Notes: generated by a model not told the origin, from the sequence alone. Counted from the first letter of the stretch, positions 45,957 through 56,916 are shown. The stretch: 64,000 nt of DNA from Streptomyces camponoticapitis (GCF_014646115.1 NZ_BMMV01000001.1:174084-238083); one strand, 5' to 3'. Made by a program: numbers and translations.

Positions 45957-46790
45957 ATGAACGTACAGGCGATGTCACTCAGAGGTCGTAGCAAGGGCCG
46001 CCAGGCCGCGAACAGTTCGGCCATGGACGCCGCGGCGCGCTGGGGCTTCGTGGCGCGCGGCGTGATCTATCTGCTGATCGGGCTGCTGGCGCTCCAGATC
46101 GCCTTCGGCGGTGGCGGCAAGCAGGCGGACCGCGGTGGCGCGCTGGCCGAGATCGGCGAGAAGCCGATGGGCTCCTTCGTCCTGTGGGCACTGGGCATCG
46201 GTCTCGTCGGTATGTCCCTGTGGCGGCTGTCCGAGGCGCTGTTCGGCGCCTCTGGGCCCGACGGCCACAAGGCGAGCAAGCGGCTGTTGTCCGCGGCGCG
46301 TTTCGTGTTCTACGGCTTCGTGGCCTACTCCGTGCTGAGCTTCGCCGCCGGCGACAAGGGCGGCTCGTCGGGCGACCAGCAGTCTCAGGACGTCACGGCC
46401 AAGGCGCTGGAGCTGCCCGCCGGCCAGTGGCTGGTCGGCGCCGCGGGCATCGGCATCCTGGGCGCCGGTCTGTGGATCGGGGTGCGCGCCGCGAAGCGGT
46501 CGTATCACAAGCATCTGAAGCTCGGGCAGATGTCCCACAGGGCGAGGCAGTTCATGGACGTGACCGGGGTCGGCGGCGGACTGGCGCGCGGACTGCTGTT
46601 CGCGGCGATCGGCTGGTTCGTGGTCAAGGCGGCCGTCGACTACGAGCCCGACAAGGCGAAGGGCTTCGACGACACGCTGCGCTCCTTCACCGACACTCCC
46701 GCCGGCCCCTGGCTGCTGGCACTGGTCGCGCTGGGCCTCGTGCTCTTCGGCCTGTTCTCGTTCGGTATGGCGCGCTACCGCAAGGTCTGA
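45957..46790 (+). CDS. DUF1206 domain membrane protein
   Basis: This 277-residue membrane protein has three repeats of a two-helix DUF1206 unit. Each begins with an ARxGFxxRGVIYxLIG-like segment: AARWGFVARGVIYLLIGLLALQ, ARFVFYGFVAYSVLSF and GGLARGLLFAAIGWFVVKA. The function is unknown. GGGAGGG precedes ATG 45957. It lies 66 nt after the acyltransferase on the same strand and may be co-transcribed with the phospholipid genes. Confidence 0.88.
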   Translation: MNVQAMSLRGRSKGRQAANSSAMDAAARWGFVARGVIYLLIGLLALQIAFGGGGKQADRGGALAEIGEKPMGSFVLWALGIGLVGMSLWRLSEALFGASGPDGHKASKRLLSAARFVFYGFVAYSVLSFAAGDKGGSSGDQQSQDVTAKALELPAGQWLVGAAGIGILGAGLWIGVRAAKRSYHKHLKLGQMSHRARQFMDVTGVGGGLARGLLFAAIGWFVVKAAVDYEPDKAKGFDDTLRSFTDTPAGPWLLALVALGLVLFGLFSFGMARYRKV

Positions 46791-46840
46791 GCCCGCGAGG
46801 TCTGAGCCCGCGACGTCCGGGCCACAAGGCCCACTGCCGC

Positions 46841-46882
46841 ATGCCGCCGCCCCGCCTCCGTGAAGAGGCGGGGCGGCGGCAT
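46841..46882. terminator. bidirectional terminator between DUF1206 gene and pruA
   Basis: A perfect 18-bp inverted repeat (ATGCCGCCGCCCCGCCTC and complement) with CGTGAA loop lies in the 175-nt gap between convergent stops. Confidence 0.85.
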
Positions 46883-46965
46883 GATCACGCTGGGGAAAAG
46901 ACACCGCCCCCGTACCGGGTTGGGGCCGGCACGAGGGCGGGGGTTGTGGGGACAGGGCTTAGGAC

Positions 46966-48597
<1,632 letters not shown>

Positions 48598-48652
48598 GAG
48601 GGCCGCATCTCCTTGATCAGTAGACGGTTTACGGTCGACGGTCGGGGCGGCG

Positions 48653-49579
48653 TCAGCCGCGGGTGGCGAGCGAACGCAGGAAGAACGCGAGGTTGGCGGG
48701 GCGCTCGGCCAGCCGGCGCATGAAGTAGCCGTACCAGTCGGTGCCGTACGCGATGTAGACGCGCATCCGGTGGCCTTCGGCCGCCAGGCGCCGCTGCTCT
48801 TCCTCACGGATGCCGTAGAGCATCTGGAACTCGTACGCGTCGAGCTTGCGTCCGGCCCGGACGGCGAGTTCCTGGGCGATCGCGATGAGGCGCGGGTCGT
48901 GAGAACCGACCATCGGGTAGCCGTCCCCCGCCATCAGGGTCTTGAGGCACCGCACGTACGCCTTGTCGACCTCGCCCTTGTCCTGGTGCGCGACCCGCGC
49001 GGGCTCCTTGTAGGCGCCTTTGACGAGCCGTACGCGCGCCCCCGAGGCGGCGAGAGTGCGGCAGTCGTCCTCCGTACGGAAGAGATACGACTGGACGACG
49101 GCGCCGGTCTCCGGGAAGCGCTCCCGCAGCGTCCGGTGGATGGCGAGCGTCGAGTCGACGGTGGTGTGATCCTCCATGTCCAGCGTAACGGTGGTGCCGA
49201 TCTCGGTGGCGGCCTCGACGACGGTGGTGATGTTGCTGAGCGCCAGGTCGTGGCCGCCGCGCAGGGCCTGTCCGAAGGAGGAGAGCTTCACCGACATCTC
49301 CGCGCGGGCGCCGAGCCCCAGCGGGGCGAGCGCCTCGATCAGCTTCAGATAGGCGTCACGGGCGTGCAGCGCCGCGGACCGGTCCGTGATGTCCTCTCCG
49401 AGGACGTCCATCGTGACTTCGAGGCCGCTGTCGGCCATGTCCTGGATGACCGGCGTCGTACCGTCGACGGTCTCGCCGGCGATGAAGCGGTCCACCACGG
49501 GCCTGGTGACGGGCGCGGCCGAGACGACGCGCCGCATGAGGTCGCTGCGCGACGCGGCGAGAATCACGGGACCCAGCAC
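48653..49579 (-). CDS. putB: proline dehydrogenase, monofunctional
   Basis: This 308-residue FAD enzyme oxidises proline to pyrroline-5-carboxylate. It has the (beta/alpha)8 barrel blocks of ProDH: SVKLSSFGQAL, TLDMEDHTTVDSTL, VQSYLFRTEDD, RLVKGAYKEP, GSHDPRLIAIA, and the C-terminal FQMLYGIREEEQRRL...RVYIAYGTDWYGYFMRRLAERPAN. Start is GTG 49579, five bases after a perfect GGAGGT. The upstream open frame is a shadow of the divergent regulator gene. Separate putB and pruA genes are the Gram-positive arrangement, unlike fused PutA. Confidence 0.94.
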   Translation of the reverse strand: MLGPVILAASRSDLMRRVVSAAPVTRPVVDRFIAGETVDGTTPVIQDMADSGLEVTMDVLGEDITDRSAALHARDAYLKLIEALAPLGLGARAEMSVKLSSFGQALRGGHDLALSNITTVVEAATEIGTTVTLDMEDHTTVDSTLAIHRTLRERFPETGAVVQSYLFRTEDDCRTLAASGARVRLVKGAYKEPARVAHQDKGEVDKAYVRCLKTLMAGDGYPMVGSHDPRLIAIAQELAVRAGRKLDAYEFQMLYGIREEEQRRLAAEGHRMRVYIAYGTDWYGYFMRRLAERPANLAFFLRSLATRG

Positions 49580-49716
49580 AGGGCACCTCCACGGGGAGAA
49601 AGAGCAGGCCGTACGGGGCGCGAACGCCCGGCGACGGCACGGAGAACCACTGTGAAATCTAGGGACCGGTCCGATCCTCTGCCATCGACACCTGTCACGC
49701 ATCCGTGGCCGGGATC

Positions 49717-49732
49717 TCAGACATATGTCTGA
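49717..49732. promoter_or_regulatory. 16-bp palindrome between putB and its divergent regulator
   Basis: TCAGACATATGTCTGA is a perfect 16-bp palindrome 21 nt before the PucR-type start and 137 nt before putB. It is AT-rich at the centre against a GC-rich background. Its position suggests the operator through which the regulator controls itself and the proline genes. Confidence 0.65.
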
Positions 49733-49753
49733 AAGCGGTGCGAGAATGTCCGG

Positions 49754-50956
49754 GTGAAGGACGATTACCAGGAGCTGGTCGACGAGATCTCGGCGCTGCT
49801 CGGCATGCCGCTGACGCTGGAGAACAGGGACTTCGGGCTGATCGCCTTCGGCGTGCACGACAGCGAGGACGAGGGCGTGATGGACCCCGTCAGGACGCGT
49901 TCGATCCTGACCCGGAAGTCCACCCCCGCGGTGCGCGCCTGGTTCGAGGGTTTCGGCATCACCCGCGCGACCGGCCCCGTCCGGATCCCCGCCGCACCGG
50001 ACGCCGGGGTCTTCCGGGGGCGGATCTGTCTGCCCGTACGGCACCGGGGCACGGTGCTCGGTTACGTATGGCTGCTCGACGACACCGGCCAGGGCCCCAC
50101 GGACGACCGATTGGCCGCGGCCATGGAGGTGACGGCGCGGATCGGGGCGCTGCTCGCCGAGGAGGTGAGGGCGGGCGCCGACCTGGCGCGTGAGTTCCGC
50201 GCCGTAGTGACGGCGGAGGGCGGCTGGCAGCGCGACATGGCGGTGGAGGCGCTGCGTACGGCGCTGGGGCCGGGAGCCGACGGTCCGCACATGGTGGTGT
50301 GCGTCGCGCCGTGGGCGGGCGCCGACCCGGCGGTGCGCGCCGTGCCCGGTACCGCGGCCCTGTGCACGGTGCCGGAGCTGTCCGTCCCGCCGGACAACGC
50401 CTCCCCGCGTCGCGGCGCCGAGGCGGTGCCCCGGGCGCTGGCCGTGCTGGTACGGCTCCGGTCGCCGGACGCCCTGGCCCCCGCGCTCGCGGCCACGGCC
50501 CAGCTGCGCGACGCCGCGGCTCCCGGCGCCACCGCCGGGGCCGCGACGCCGCGCCGCGGCCTGGCCGAACTGCCCGCCGCCTGGCACGAGGCGGTCTCGG
50601 CGGCCCACGCCTCGGCCGCGCAGCCGCGCTTCGGCCCCGTGGCGCAGTGGTCGGAGATCGGCCCGTTCCGGATGCTGACGTCGCTCCCCCCGGGCATCGA
50701 CCCGGCGGTTCGCCCGCTGCTGACACCCGCGAACACGGAGCTCACGCACACGGCCGAGGTCTACCTCGACTGCGCGGGCCAGGCCGGCCGTACGGCCTCG
50801 AAGCTCGGCATTCACCGTCAGACCCTCTACTACCGGCTGTCGCGCGTCGAGAAGCTCACGGGCCTCGACCTGGCCGACGGCGAGGACCGGCTGCTGCTGC
50901 ACATGGCGCTGAAATCCGCGCGGCTCAGGTCCTGTCCAGGTTCCGCGGTTTCGTGA
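49754..50956 (+). CDS. PucR family transcriptional regulator, probable activator of proline catabolism
   Basis: This 400-residue regulator is divergent from putB-pruA. The N-terminal part ([26 protein letters not shown]...[22 protein letters not shown]) is a GAF-like or sensor domain. The C-terminal PucR helix-turn-helix reads [45 protein letters not shown] PucR-type protein activates the put genes in Bacillus (PutR) and similar genes flank put operons in actinobacteria, so proline-responsive activation is likely. Start is GTG 49754. Confidence 0.9.
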   Translation: MKDDYQELVDEISALLGMPLTLENRDFGLIAFGVHDSEDEGVMDPVRTRSILTRKSTPAVRAWFEGFGITRATGPVRIPAAPDAGVFRGRICLPVRHRGTVLGYVWLLDDTGQGPTDDRLAAAMEVTARIGALLAEEVRAGADLAREFRAVVTAEGGWQRDMAVEALRTALGPGADGPHMVVCVAPWAGADPAVRAVPGTAALCTVPELSVPPDNASPRRGAEAVPRALAVLVRLRSPDALAPALAATAQLRDAAAPGATAGAATPRRGLAELPAAWHEAVSAAHASAAQPRFGPVAQWSEIGPFRMLTSLPPGIDPAVRPLLTPANTELTHTAEVYLDCAGQAGRTASKLGIHRQTLYYRLSRVEKLTGLDLADGEDRLLLHMALKSARLRSCPGSAVS

Positions 50957-51338
50957 GCGATTCCGCGTGACCCGCTGCCGTGGTGCTGCCGCTCCGGTGC
51001 CGTAGCACCGGTGTGTCCCGGGCAGGGACCTGCGTGCCCGGGGTCAGGGGGCCGCATCGTCCCCCCGAATGGGTCGGGGGATTCCGGGCCGGAATGCGTT
51101 TCCGGTCGGCTGTATCCGGCTGTTACGGTGACTGAGATTCTGATCGTTGGACGAGGAGACCAGACATGGTGGTGGACGACGACATCTCCGGGTGAGATGC
51201 CCGGACCGGTCGAGTCATGGCACGGCGCGTGATCACGCGGCCGCCGTGGCTCCGCTTGTCGTCCCCCTCCCATTCCCCTGTCTGCCTTTCGGAGCGGTGC
51301 CGTCGCGCCCGCTTCCGCCTTCGCGCAAGGTCATACGC
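50957..51338 (+). promoter_or_regulatory. 382-nt leader region of the ABC-F genes
   Basis: The first part holds a 7-bp hairpin (CCGGTGC-CGTA-GCACCGG, 50994-51011) that may end the pucR transcript. The second part carries the short ORF at 51166-51195 with a strong binding site. A large inverted repeat built on GCGTGATCACGC and flanked by CACGGC/GCCGTG lies around 51220-51247. The combination of short ORF and hairpin before an ABC-F gene recalls ribosome-dependent attenuators of antibiotic resistance genes. Confidence 0.5.
51166..51195 (+). CDS. putative regulatory upstream ORF (MVVDDDISG)
   Basis: Nine codons followed by TGA start 7 nt after GGAG, a better ribosome binding site than that of the ABC-F gene itself. 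The peptide ends 143 nt before the ABC-F start, just ahead of the inverted repeat near 51220. Short translated ORFs with good binding sites precede many macrolide, lincosamide and pleuromutilin ABC-F genes, where drug-stalled ribosomes relieve termination. Role inferred only. Confidence 0.45.
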   Translation: MVVDDDISG

Positions 51339-52973
51339 ATGTCCGACATCTCTGTCGTCTGCTCGAACCTGTCCTTCACCTGGCCCGACGACACCCCGGT
51401 CTTCGAGGACCTCTCCTTCACCGTCCCCACCGGCCGGACCGGCCTCGTCGCTCCCAACGGCACCGGCAAGAGCACTCTGCTCAAACTGATCGCCGGCGAG
51501 CTGCGCCCGGCCGCCGGGTCGGTGTCCGTCGCGGGCACCCTGGGTTATCTGCCACAGAGCCTGCCGCTGACCGGCGACCTCACCGTTGCCGAGGTCCTCG
51601 GCATCGCCGGGACCATCCGGGCCATCGACGCCGTCGAGTCCGGCGATGTCGACGAAAAGCACTTCACCACGATCGGCGACGACTGGGACATCGAGGAGCG
51701 CACCCGCGCCCAGCTTGACCGCCTCGGTCTGGACAATCTCACTCTGGACCGCGTCCTGAACACCCTCAGTGGCGGGCAGATCATCTCCCTCGGTCTCGCC
51801 GCCCAGCTACTGAAGCGGCCCGACGTCCTCCTCCTCGACGAGCCCACCAACAACCTCGACCTGGACGCCCGCACCAAGCTCTACGACACGCTGGAGGACT
51901 TCACCGGCTGCCTGCTCCTGGTCAGCCACGACCGTGCCCTACTGGACCGGATGAACCGTATCGCCGAACTCGACCGCGGCGAACTGCGCCTCTACGGCGG
52001 TAACTTCACCGCCTACGAGCAGGCGGTGGAGGCCGAGCAGGAGGTCGCGGAGAAGAACGTCCGCAGCGCCGAACAGGAACTCAAGCGCGAGAAGCGGGAG
52101 CTGCAGCAGGCCAGGGAACGTGCCGACCGCAGGCAGAGCAACGCCGCCCGCAACCTGAAGGACGCCGGCCTGCCGCGCATCTTCGCCGGAAACATGAAGC
52201 GCGGCGCCCAGGAATCGGCCGGCAAGGCCGGGCAGATGCACGCCTCCCGGGTGAGCGAGGCCAAGGCCAAGCTGGACGAGGCCGGGCGGGCTGTGCGCTC
52301 CGAGCAGCGGATCTCCCTGGACCTGCCGGACACCCACGTACCCACGGGCCGCAACCTCTTCCTCGGTGAACAGCTCCGCGTCAGCCTCGGCGGCAAGGAG
52401 ATCTTCACCGAGCCCGGCGTGAACCTCTCTGTCCGCGGCCCCGAACGCATCGCGCTGACCGGCCCCAACGGTGCTGGCAAGAGCACCCTGTTGCGGCTGC
52501 TCATCGGCGAACTAGCGCCACACGCGGGCGAGATCACCCGGGCCGACGGCCGCATCGCCTACCTCTCGCAGCGCCTCGACCTGCTCGACCCTGACCGCAC
52601 CGTCGCCGAGCACTTCGCCGACTTTGCCCCGCAGCGGTCCGAGGCCGAACGGATGAACCTGCTCGCCCGCTTCCTCTTCCGTGGTCAGCGCGCCCACCTG
52701 CCCGTCGGCGTGCTTTCCGGTGGCGAGCGGCTGCGCGCCATCCTGGCCTGCATCCTGTGCGCGGAACCGGCCCCGCACTTGCTACTCCTGGACGAGCCGA
52801 CCAACAATCTCGACCTGGTCAGCGTCGGCCAGCTCGAAGGCGCGCTCAACTCCTACCAAGGGGCTTTCATCGTGGTCAGCCACGACGCACGCTTTCTTCG
52901 CGAGATCGGTGTGAACCGCTGGCTGCGGCTGGACGGCGGACAACTCACGGAAGTCGCCGCCCCCGCAGCCTGA
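51339..52973 (+). CDS. ABC-F family ATPase, probable ribosomal protection protein (first of two)
   Basis: This 544-residue ABC-F protein has two ATPase domains and no membrane segment. Domain 1 has Walker A APNGTGKST, signature TLSGGQ and Walker B VLLLDEPTNNLD. A coiled interdomain linker (EAEQEVAEKNVRSAEQELKREKRELQQARERADRR) is followed by domain 2 with GPNGAGKST, LSGGERLR and LLLLDEPTNNLD. The catalytic glutamates are present. ABC-F proteins bind the ribosomal E site, and resistance-type members dislodge antibiotics. The arginine-rich middle (RNLKDAGLPRIFAGNMKRGAQESAGKAG) resembles the antibiotic-resistance group. AAGG lies 8 nt before ATG 51339. Confidence 0.9.
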   Translation: MSDISVVCSNLSFTWPDDTPVFEDLSFTVPTGRTGLVAPNGTGKSTLLKLIAGELRPAAGSVSVAGTLGYLPQSLPLTGDLTVAEVLGIAGTIRAIDAVESGDVDEKHFTTIGDDWDIEERTRAQLDRLGLDNLTLDRVLNTLSGGQIISLGLAAQLLKRPDVLLLDEPTNNLDLDARTKLYDTLEDFTGCLLLVSHDRALLDRMNRIAELDRGELRLYGGNFTAYEQAVEAEQEVAEKNVRSAEQELKREKRELQQARERADRRQSNAARNLKDAGLPRIFAGNMKRGAQESAGKAGQMHASRVSEAKAKLDEAGRAVRSEQRISLDLPDTHVPTGRNLFLGEQLRVSLGGKEIFTEPGVNLSVRGPERIALTGPNGAGKSTLLRLLIGELAPHAGEITRADGRIAYLSQRLDLLDPDRTVAEHFADFAPQRSEAERMNLLARFLFRGQRAHLPVGVLSGGERLRAILACILCAEPAPHLLLLDEPTNNLDLVSVGQLEGALNSYQGAFIVVSHDARFLREIGVNRWLRLDGGQLTEVAAPAA

Positions 52974-53066
52974 GCACCCCGTCCTCCGCCCTTCCTTGCG
53001 GTCCCGCGCCAAAAACCCGGCACGGGGCCGCAATTCCGCGGCACCCCGATCCCCCGGACGGCACAC

Positions 53067-54773
53067 ATGAGCCACTCCACCCCACCGCCCCTGATCGCCC
53101 ACGACCTCGTCCGCATCCGCGACGGCCGACGGGTCCTCGACGGCGTCTCCCTGACCGCCTCCCCCGGCCGCCGTATCGGCTTGATCGGGGAGAACGGCAC
53201 CGGCAAGACAACCCTGCTGCGACTGCTGGCCGGCACGGACCAGCCCGACTCCGGCACCGTCAACCGCCCGCCCGACGTGGGCTTTCTCCAGCAGGAGATG
53301 CCCTTCGCGACTGAGGCGACCGTCGCCGATGTCCTCGACGAAGCCCTGCGCGAAACACGCGACATCCTCGCCGACCTGGAACGCCTCACCGTCCTGCTCA
53401 GCCGTACGGCCGAGGACGACCCTGGCCATCCCGCCCTGCTCGACGCCTACGGCACCCGCCTTCAGCAGGCCCAGGACCGCGAGGCATGGGACGCCGACCG
53501 TCGTGCCGCCCTCGTCCTGGACGGCCTGGGCCTCGGCGGCTTCGGCCGCGACCGCCGCCTTGACTCGCTGTCCGGAGGACAGCGCGGCCGCCTGGCCCTG
53601 GCCGCCCTGCTGATCCGGCGGCCTACCGCCCTTCTCCTGGACGAGCCCACCAACCACCTCGACGACGATGCCTCCGCCTTCGTCGAACAACAGGTGCGCG
53701 ACCTGCCCGGCGTCACCGTCCTGGCCAGCCACGACCGCGCCTTCTTGGACGCTGTCTGCACCGACCTGATCGACCTCGACCCCGCCGTCGACGGCCCGGT
53801 CCGCCACGGCGGGAACTACACCTCCTACCTGGCCGAGAAGCGCCGTGAGCGCGAGAGTTGGGAGCGACGCTGGACGGAAGAACAGCAGGAGTTGACACTG
53901 CTGCGGGAAAAGGCCCAGGTCACCGCCCACCGCCTGGCCCCCGACCGGGGACCGCACGACAACGAGAAAATGGGCTACGGCCACCGCGCGGGCCGGGTGC
54001 AGAGCCAGATCTCCCGTCGGGTTCGCCACGCCGCCCGCCAGCTGCACGAGCTGGAAGCAGCCCAGCTCGCCGAACCGCCGCAGCCACTGCGGTTCGCCGG
54101 CCCGTACCTCGCCGCGTCCGCTGCGGCGCAGACGGACGAACCGCTTCTCGCCCTGAAGAAGGTGGGCGTTCCCGGGCGGCTGGCAAAGGTGGACCTGCGG
54201 GTCGACGCCGTCGACCGGTTGCTGCTCACCGGCGGAAACGGCACCGGGAAATCAACGCTGCTGGCCGTTCTCGCCGGACGGCTTCCCGCAGAGGGTGCCG
54301 TCCACAGACGCCCCGGCCTGGCCATCGGGCTCCTCGCCCAGGACACCGTCTTCGACCGCCCCGAGCTCACCGTCCGCGACACCTACAGCCAATCCCTGGG
54401 CGCCGAGCGAGCGGAAGTGGTGCCGCTGCTCTCACTCGGTCTGCTTCATGAGGCGGACCTCGGTAGACCCATTGGCCATCTCTCCGTCGGCCAACGCCGC
54501 AGGCTCGCCCTCGCGCTGCTGGTGGCCCGGCCCCCACAGCTGCTTCTCCTCGACGAGCCGACCAACCACCTCTCCCCGAGCCTGTGCGACGAGTTGGAGG
54601 ACGCCCTCGGCACCGGCCCTGGAGCCATCGTCCTGGCCAGCCACGACCGCTGGCTCCGCCGACGCTGGCAGGGACGGGAGCTCCGGCTCGGCTCCCGGGC
54701 CAATGCGCCGACACGAGCGCGGCTCTCCCAAGGGGGACGCGCCGACTCGGGACGGGTCACCACCATCACCTGA
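53067..54773 (+). CDS. ABC-F family ATPase, probable ribosomal protection protein (second of two)
   Basis: This 568-residue ABC-F protein lies 93 nt after the first and belongs to a different subgroup. Domain 1 has GENGTGKTT, SLSGGQRGR and ALLLDEPTNHLD. The linker includes ERRWTEEQQELTLLREKAQVTAHR and MGYGHRAGRVQSQISRRVRHA. Domain 2 has GGNGTGKST, HLSVGQRRR (Val for Gly) and LLLLDEPTNHLSP. The pattern is that of actinobacterial resistance ABC-F proteins such as those of tylosin and carbomycin producers, rather than EttA. The pair sits between conserved pucR and serA. Its binding site is weak, so coupling to the first gene is likely. Confidence 0.9.
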   Translation: MSHSTPPPLIAHDLVRIRDGRRVLDGVSLTASPGRRIGLIGENGTGKTTLLRLLAGTDQPDSGTVNRPPDVGFLQQEMPFATEATVADVLDEALRETRDILADLERLTVLLSRTAEDDPGHPALLDAYGTRLQQAQDREAWDADRRAALVLDGLGLGGFGRDRRLDSLSGGQRGRLALAALLIRRPTALLLDEPTNHLDDDASAFVEQQVRDLPGVTVLASHDRAFLDAVCTDLIDLDPAVDGPVRHGGNYTSYLAEKRRERESWERRWTEEQQELTLLREKAQVTAHRLAPDRGPHDNEKMGYGHRAGRVQSQISRRVRHAARQLHELEAAQLAEPPQPLRFAGPYLAASAAAQTDEPLLALKKVGVPGRLAKVDLRVDAVDRLLLTGGNGTGKSTLLAVLAGRLPAEGAVHRRPGLAIGLLAQDTVFDRPELTVRDTYSQSLGAERAEVVPLLSLGLLHEADLGRPIGHLSVGQRRRLALALLVARPPQLLLLDEPTNHLSPSLCDELEDALGTGPGAIVLASHDRWLRRRWQGRELRLGSRANAPTRARLSQGGRADSGRVTTIT

Positions 54774-54821
54774 TCGCCGCGCCGCGCGGCAACGCTTCAC
54801 GCGTGAGCGGAGACAGCGAAA

Positions 54822-54846
54822 GGGCCCGGGAGAGAATCCCGGGCCC
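54822..54846. terminator. bidirectional terminator between ABC-F genes and serA
   Basis: The 9-bp stem GGGCCCGGG/CCCGGGCCC with AGAGAAT loop lies between convergent stops at 54773 and 54886. Confidence 0.65.
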
Positions 54847-54885
54847 CTCGCCGCGCCGGACGATCCAGCGGTCCGTCCAGCCGGA

Positions 54886-56490
54886 TCAGTCGGTCAGATC
54901 CACCGAACGAGCCGAGTTCGCGCCGATCTCGTCGGAGATCTCCGCCAGCACCGCCGGCGGTACGTTGTCGTCGACGGACAGGACGACCAGCGCCTCGCCG
55001 CCCTCCTCCGCGCGCGAGACCTGCATGCCCGCGATGTTCAGCCCCGCCTCGCCGAGAATCCGGCCGACGGTGCCCACGACGCCGGGACGGTCCTCGTACC
55101 GCATGACGACCATGTGGTCGGCCAGGGACACGTCGACGTCGTACTCACCGATCGCGACGATCTTCTGCAGGTGCTTCGGACCGGCGAGCGTGCCGGAGAC
55201 CGACACCTCCTCGCCACCCGAGAGCGTGCCCCGCACGGTGACCACGTTGCGGTGGTCGGGCGACTCGCTCGACGTCGTGAGACGCACCTCGACGCCGCGC
55301 TCCTGCGCGAACAGCGGCGCGTTCACATACGACACCGTCTCGTCGACGACGTCCTCGAACACGCCCTTCAGCGCGGACAGTTCGAGCACCTTCACGTCGT
55401 GCTGCGTGATCTCGCCGTAGACCTCGACATCGAGCCGTACGGCGACCTCGCCCGCCAGCGCCGTGAAGATCCGGCCCAGCTTCTCGGCCAGCGGCAGACC
55501 CGGCCGTACGTCCTCGGCGATGACCCCTCCCTGGACGTTGACGGCGTCGGGCACCAGCTCACCGGCGAGTGCGAGCCGCACCGACCTGGCGACCGACACG
55601 CCCGCCTTCTCCTGCGCCTCGTCCGTCGACGCGCCAAGGTGCGGGGTGCAGACGACCTGGTCGAACTGGAACAGCGGGGAGTCCGTGCAGGGCTCCTTCG
55701 CGTACACGTCCAGACCGGCGCCCGCGACGCGGCCCTCCTTGAGCGCGGAGGCCAGCGCCTCCTCGTCCACGATCCCGCCGCGCGCGGCGTTGACGATCCG
55801 CACCGTCGGCTTGACCTTGTGCAGCGCCTCGTCGCCGATCAGCCCGAGCGTCTCGGGGGTCTTGGGCAGGTGCACGGTGATGAAGTCGGCCACTTCGAGC
55901 AGCTCGTCGAGCGAGAGGAGCTTGACGCCCATCTGCGCGGCTCGCGCGGGCTGCACGTACGGGTCGTACGCGACGATCTTCATCCCGAACGCCGACATGC
56001 GCTGCGCGACCAGCACACCGATACGGCCGAGGCCGACGACGCCGAGCGTCTTCTCGCTCAGCTCGACGCCCGTGTACTTGCTCCGCTTCCACTCGCCGTT
56101 CTTCAGGGCGGAGTTGGCCTGCGGGATGTTGCGCGCCGTGGCGACCAGGAGACCGCAGGCCAGCTCGGCGGCGGTGACGATGTTCGAGGTGGGCGCGTTG
56201 ACGACCATCACGCCGGCCTTGGTGGCGGCGGAGACGTCGACGTTGTCGAGGCCGACACCGGCGCGCGCGACGACCTTCAGCTTCTTCGCCGCGGCCACTG
56301 CCTCGGCGTCGACCTTGGTCGCGGAGCGGACGAGGATCGCGTCCACGTCGGCGATGGCGGGCAGCAGTTCGGCGCGGTCGGCGCCGTTGCAGTGGCGGAT
56401 CTCGAAGTCCGGACCGAGCGCGTCGACGGTGGCGGGCGACAGCTCTTCGGCGATGAGTACAACCGGCTTTTGATTGGAACGCGAGCTCAC
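54886..56490 (-). CDS. serA: D-3-phosphoglycerate dehydrogenase, long form
   Basis: SerA oxidises 3-phosphoglycerate in the first step of serine synthesis. The 534-residue protein is the long actinobacterial form. It has substrate and NAD domains (GLDNVDVSAATKAGVMVVNAPTSN, LGVVGLGRIG nucleotide-binding, CTPHLGAST with the catalytic His), an intervening ASB domain, and a C-terminal ACT domain (RPGVVGTVGRILGEAGLNIAGMQVSR) for feedback by serine. Start is GTG 56490 after GAGGA. It is downstream of ilvC on the same strand across a repeat-containing gap, so it probably has its own promoter. Confidence 0.95.
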   Translation of the reverse strand: MSSRSNQKPVVLIAEELSPATVDALGPDFEIRHCNGADRAELLPAIADVDAILVRSATKVDAEAVAAAKKLKVVARAGVGLDNVDVSAATKAGVMVVNAPTSNIVTAAELACGLLVATARNIPQANSALKNGEWKRSKYTGVELSEKTLGVVGLGRIGVLVAQRMSAFGMKIVAYDPYVQPARAAQMGVKLLSLDELLEVADFITVHLPKTPETLGLIGDEALHKVKPTVRIVNAARGGIVDEEALASALKEGRVAGAGLDVYAKEPCTDSPLFQFDQVVCTPHLGASTDEAQEKAGVSVARSVRLALAGELVPDAVNVQGGVIAEDVRPGLPLAEKLGRIFTALAGEVAVRLDVEVYGEITQHDVKVLELSALKGVFEDVVDETVSYVNAPLFAQERGVEVRLTTSSESPDHRNVVTVRGTLSGGEEVSVSGTLAGPKHLQKIVAIGEYDVDVSLADHMVVMRYEDRPGVVGTVGRILGEAGLNIAGMQVSRAEEGGEALVVLSVDDNVPPAVLAEISDEIGANSARSVDLTD

Positions 56491-56872
56491 GTGGGTCCTC
56501 ACAGGTCCATTGCGGACGGCCGTCCCGACGGCCGCAGGCGGCGGAGGGTGCCAGGCCCTGGTCCGGGCCTGATCGCGTGGAAGACGCACGACGTTGTGGG
56601 CCTGACGCGTATGTGTTCTGCAGTGTAGTGGTGTCCTGGGCGGGGGTTTCCCGCTCGGACGGGCGGATCACCCGTACGTGGATGGACCCGCCGCAAGCGC
56701 TTACCCACAGGCCGTCCGGCGACCGGCCGCACGACCCGCGCGGGCGGCACGTACGACCGGCGCGGGCGGCACGTACGACCGGCGTGGGCGGCACGTACGA
56801 CCGGCGTGCGGTTCGTTCAACCGGCCCGCGGCCGTACATACGACCGGTGCGACGGGCGGTCCCCCGATCCGC
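56491..56872. promoter_or_regulatory. serA upstream region containing tandem repeats
   Basis: This non-coding region between ilvC and serA has an unusual GC-rich tandem repeat (annotated at 56738-56803) with degenerate copies on both sides (about 56716-56737 and 56804-56860). The serA promoter should lie between 56491 and the repeats. AGTGTAGTG near 56622 and TGTGTTCTGC near 56610 are AT-richer, but no hexamer pair stands out. Confidence 0.4.
56738..56803. repeat. three tandem copies of a 22-bp repeat
   Basis: Three directly adjacent 22-bp units, each containing GGGCGGCACGTACGACCG, differ at a single base. Partial copies flank them. The core ACGTACG is itself near-palindromic. There are no spacers, so it is not CRISPR. 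Iterated regulator sites or a hypervariable minisatellite are both possible. Confidence 0.85.
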
Positions 56873-56909
56873 CCGGTGCCCGGACCCGGAGTACGGGCCC
56901 GGGCACCGG
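56873..56909 (-). terminator. terminator of ilvC
   Basis: The stem CCGGTGCCCGG/CCGGGCACCGG (11 bp), with further GGG/CCC pairing inside the loop, starts 8 nt after the ilvC stop on the minus strand. Confidence 0.75.
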
Positions 56910-56916
56910 AGACGGC

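Noticed and set aside
56738..56803. 22-bp repeats considered as a short CRISPR array
   Set aside because: The copies are directly adjacent with no unique spacers, and no cas gene is present.
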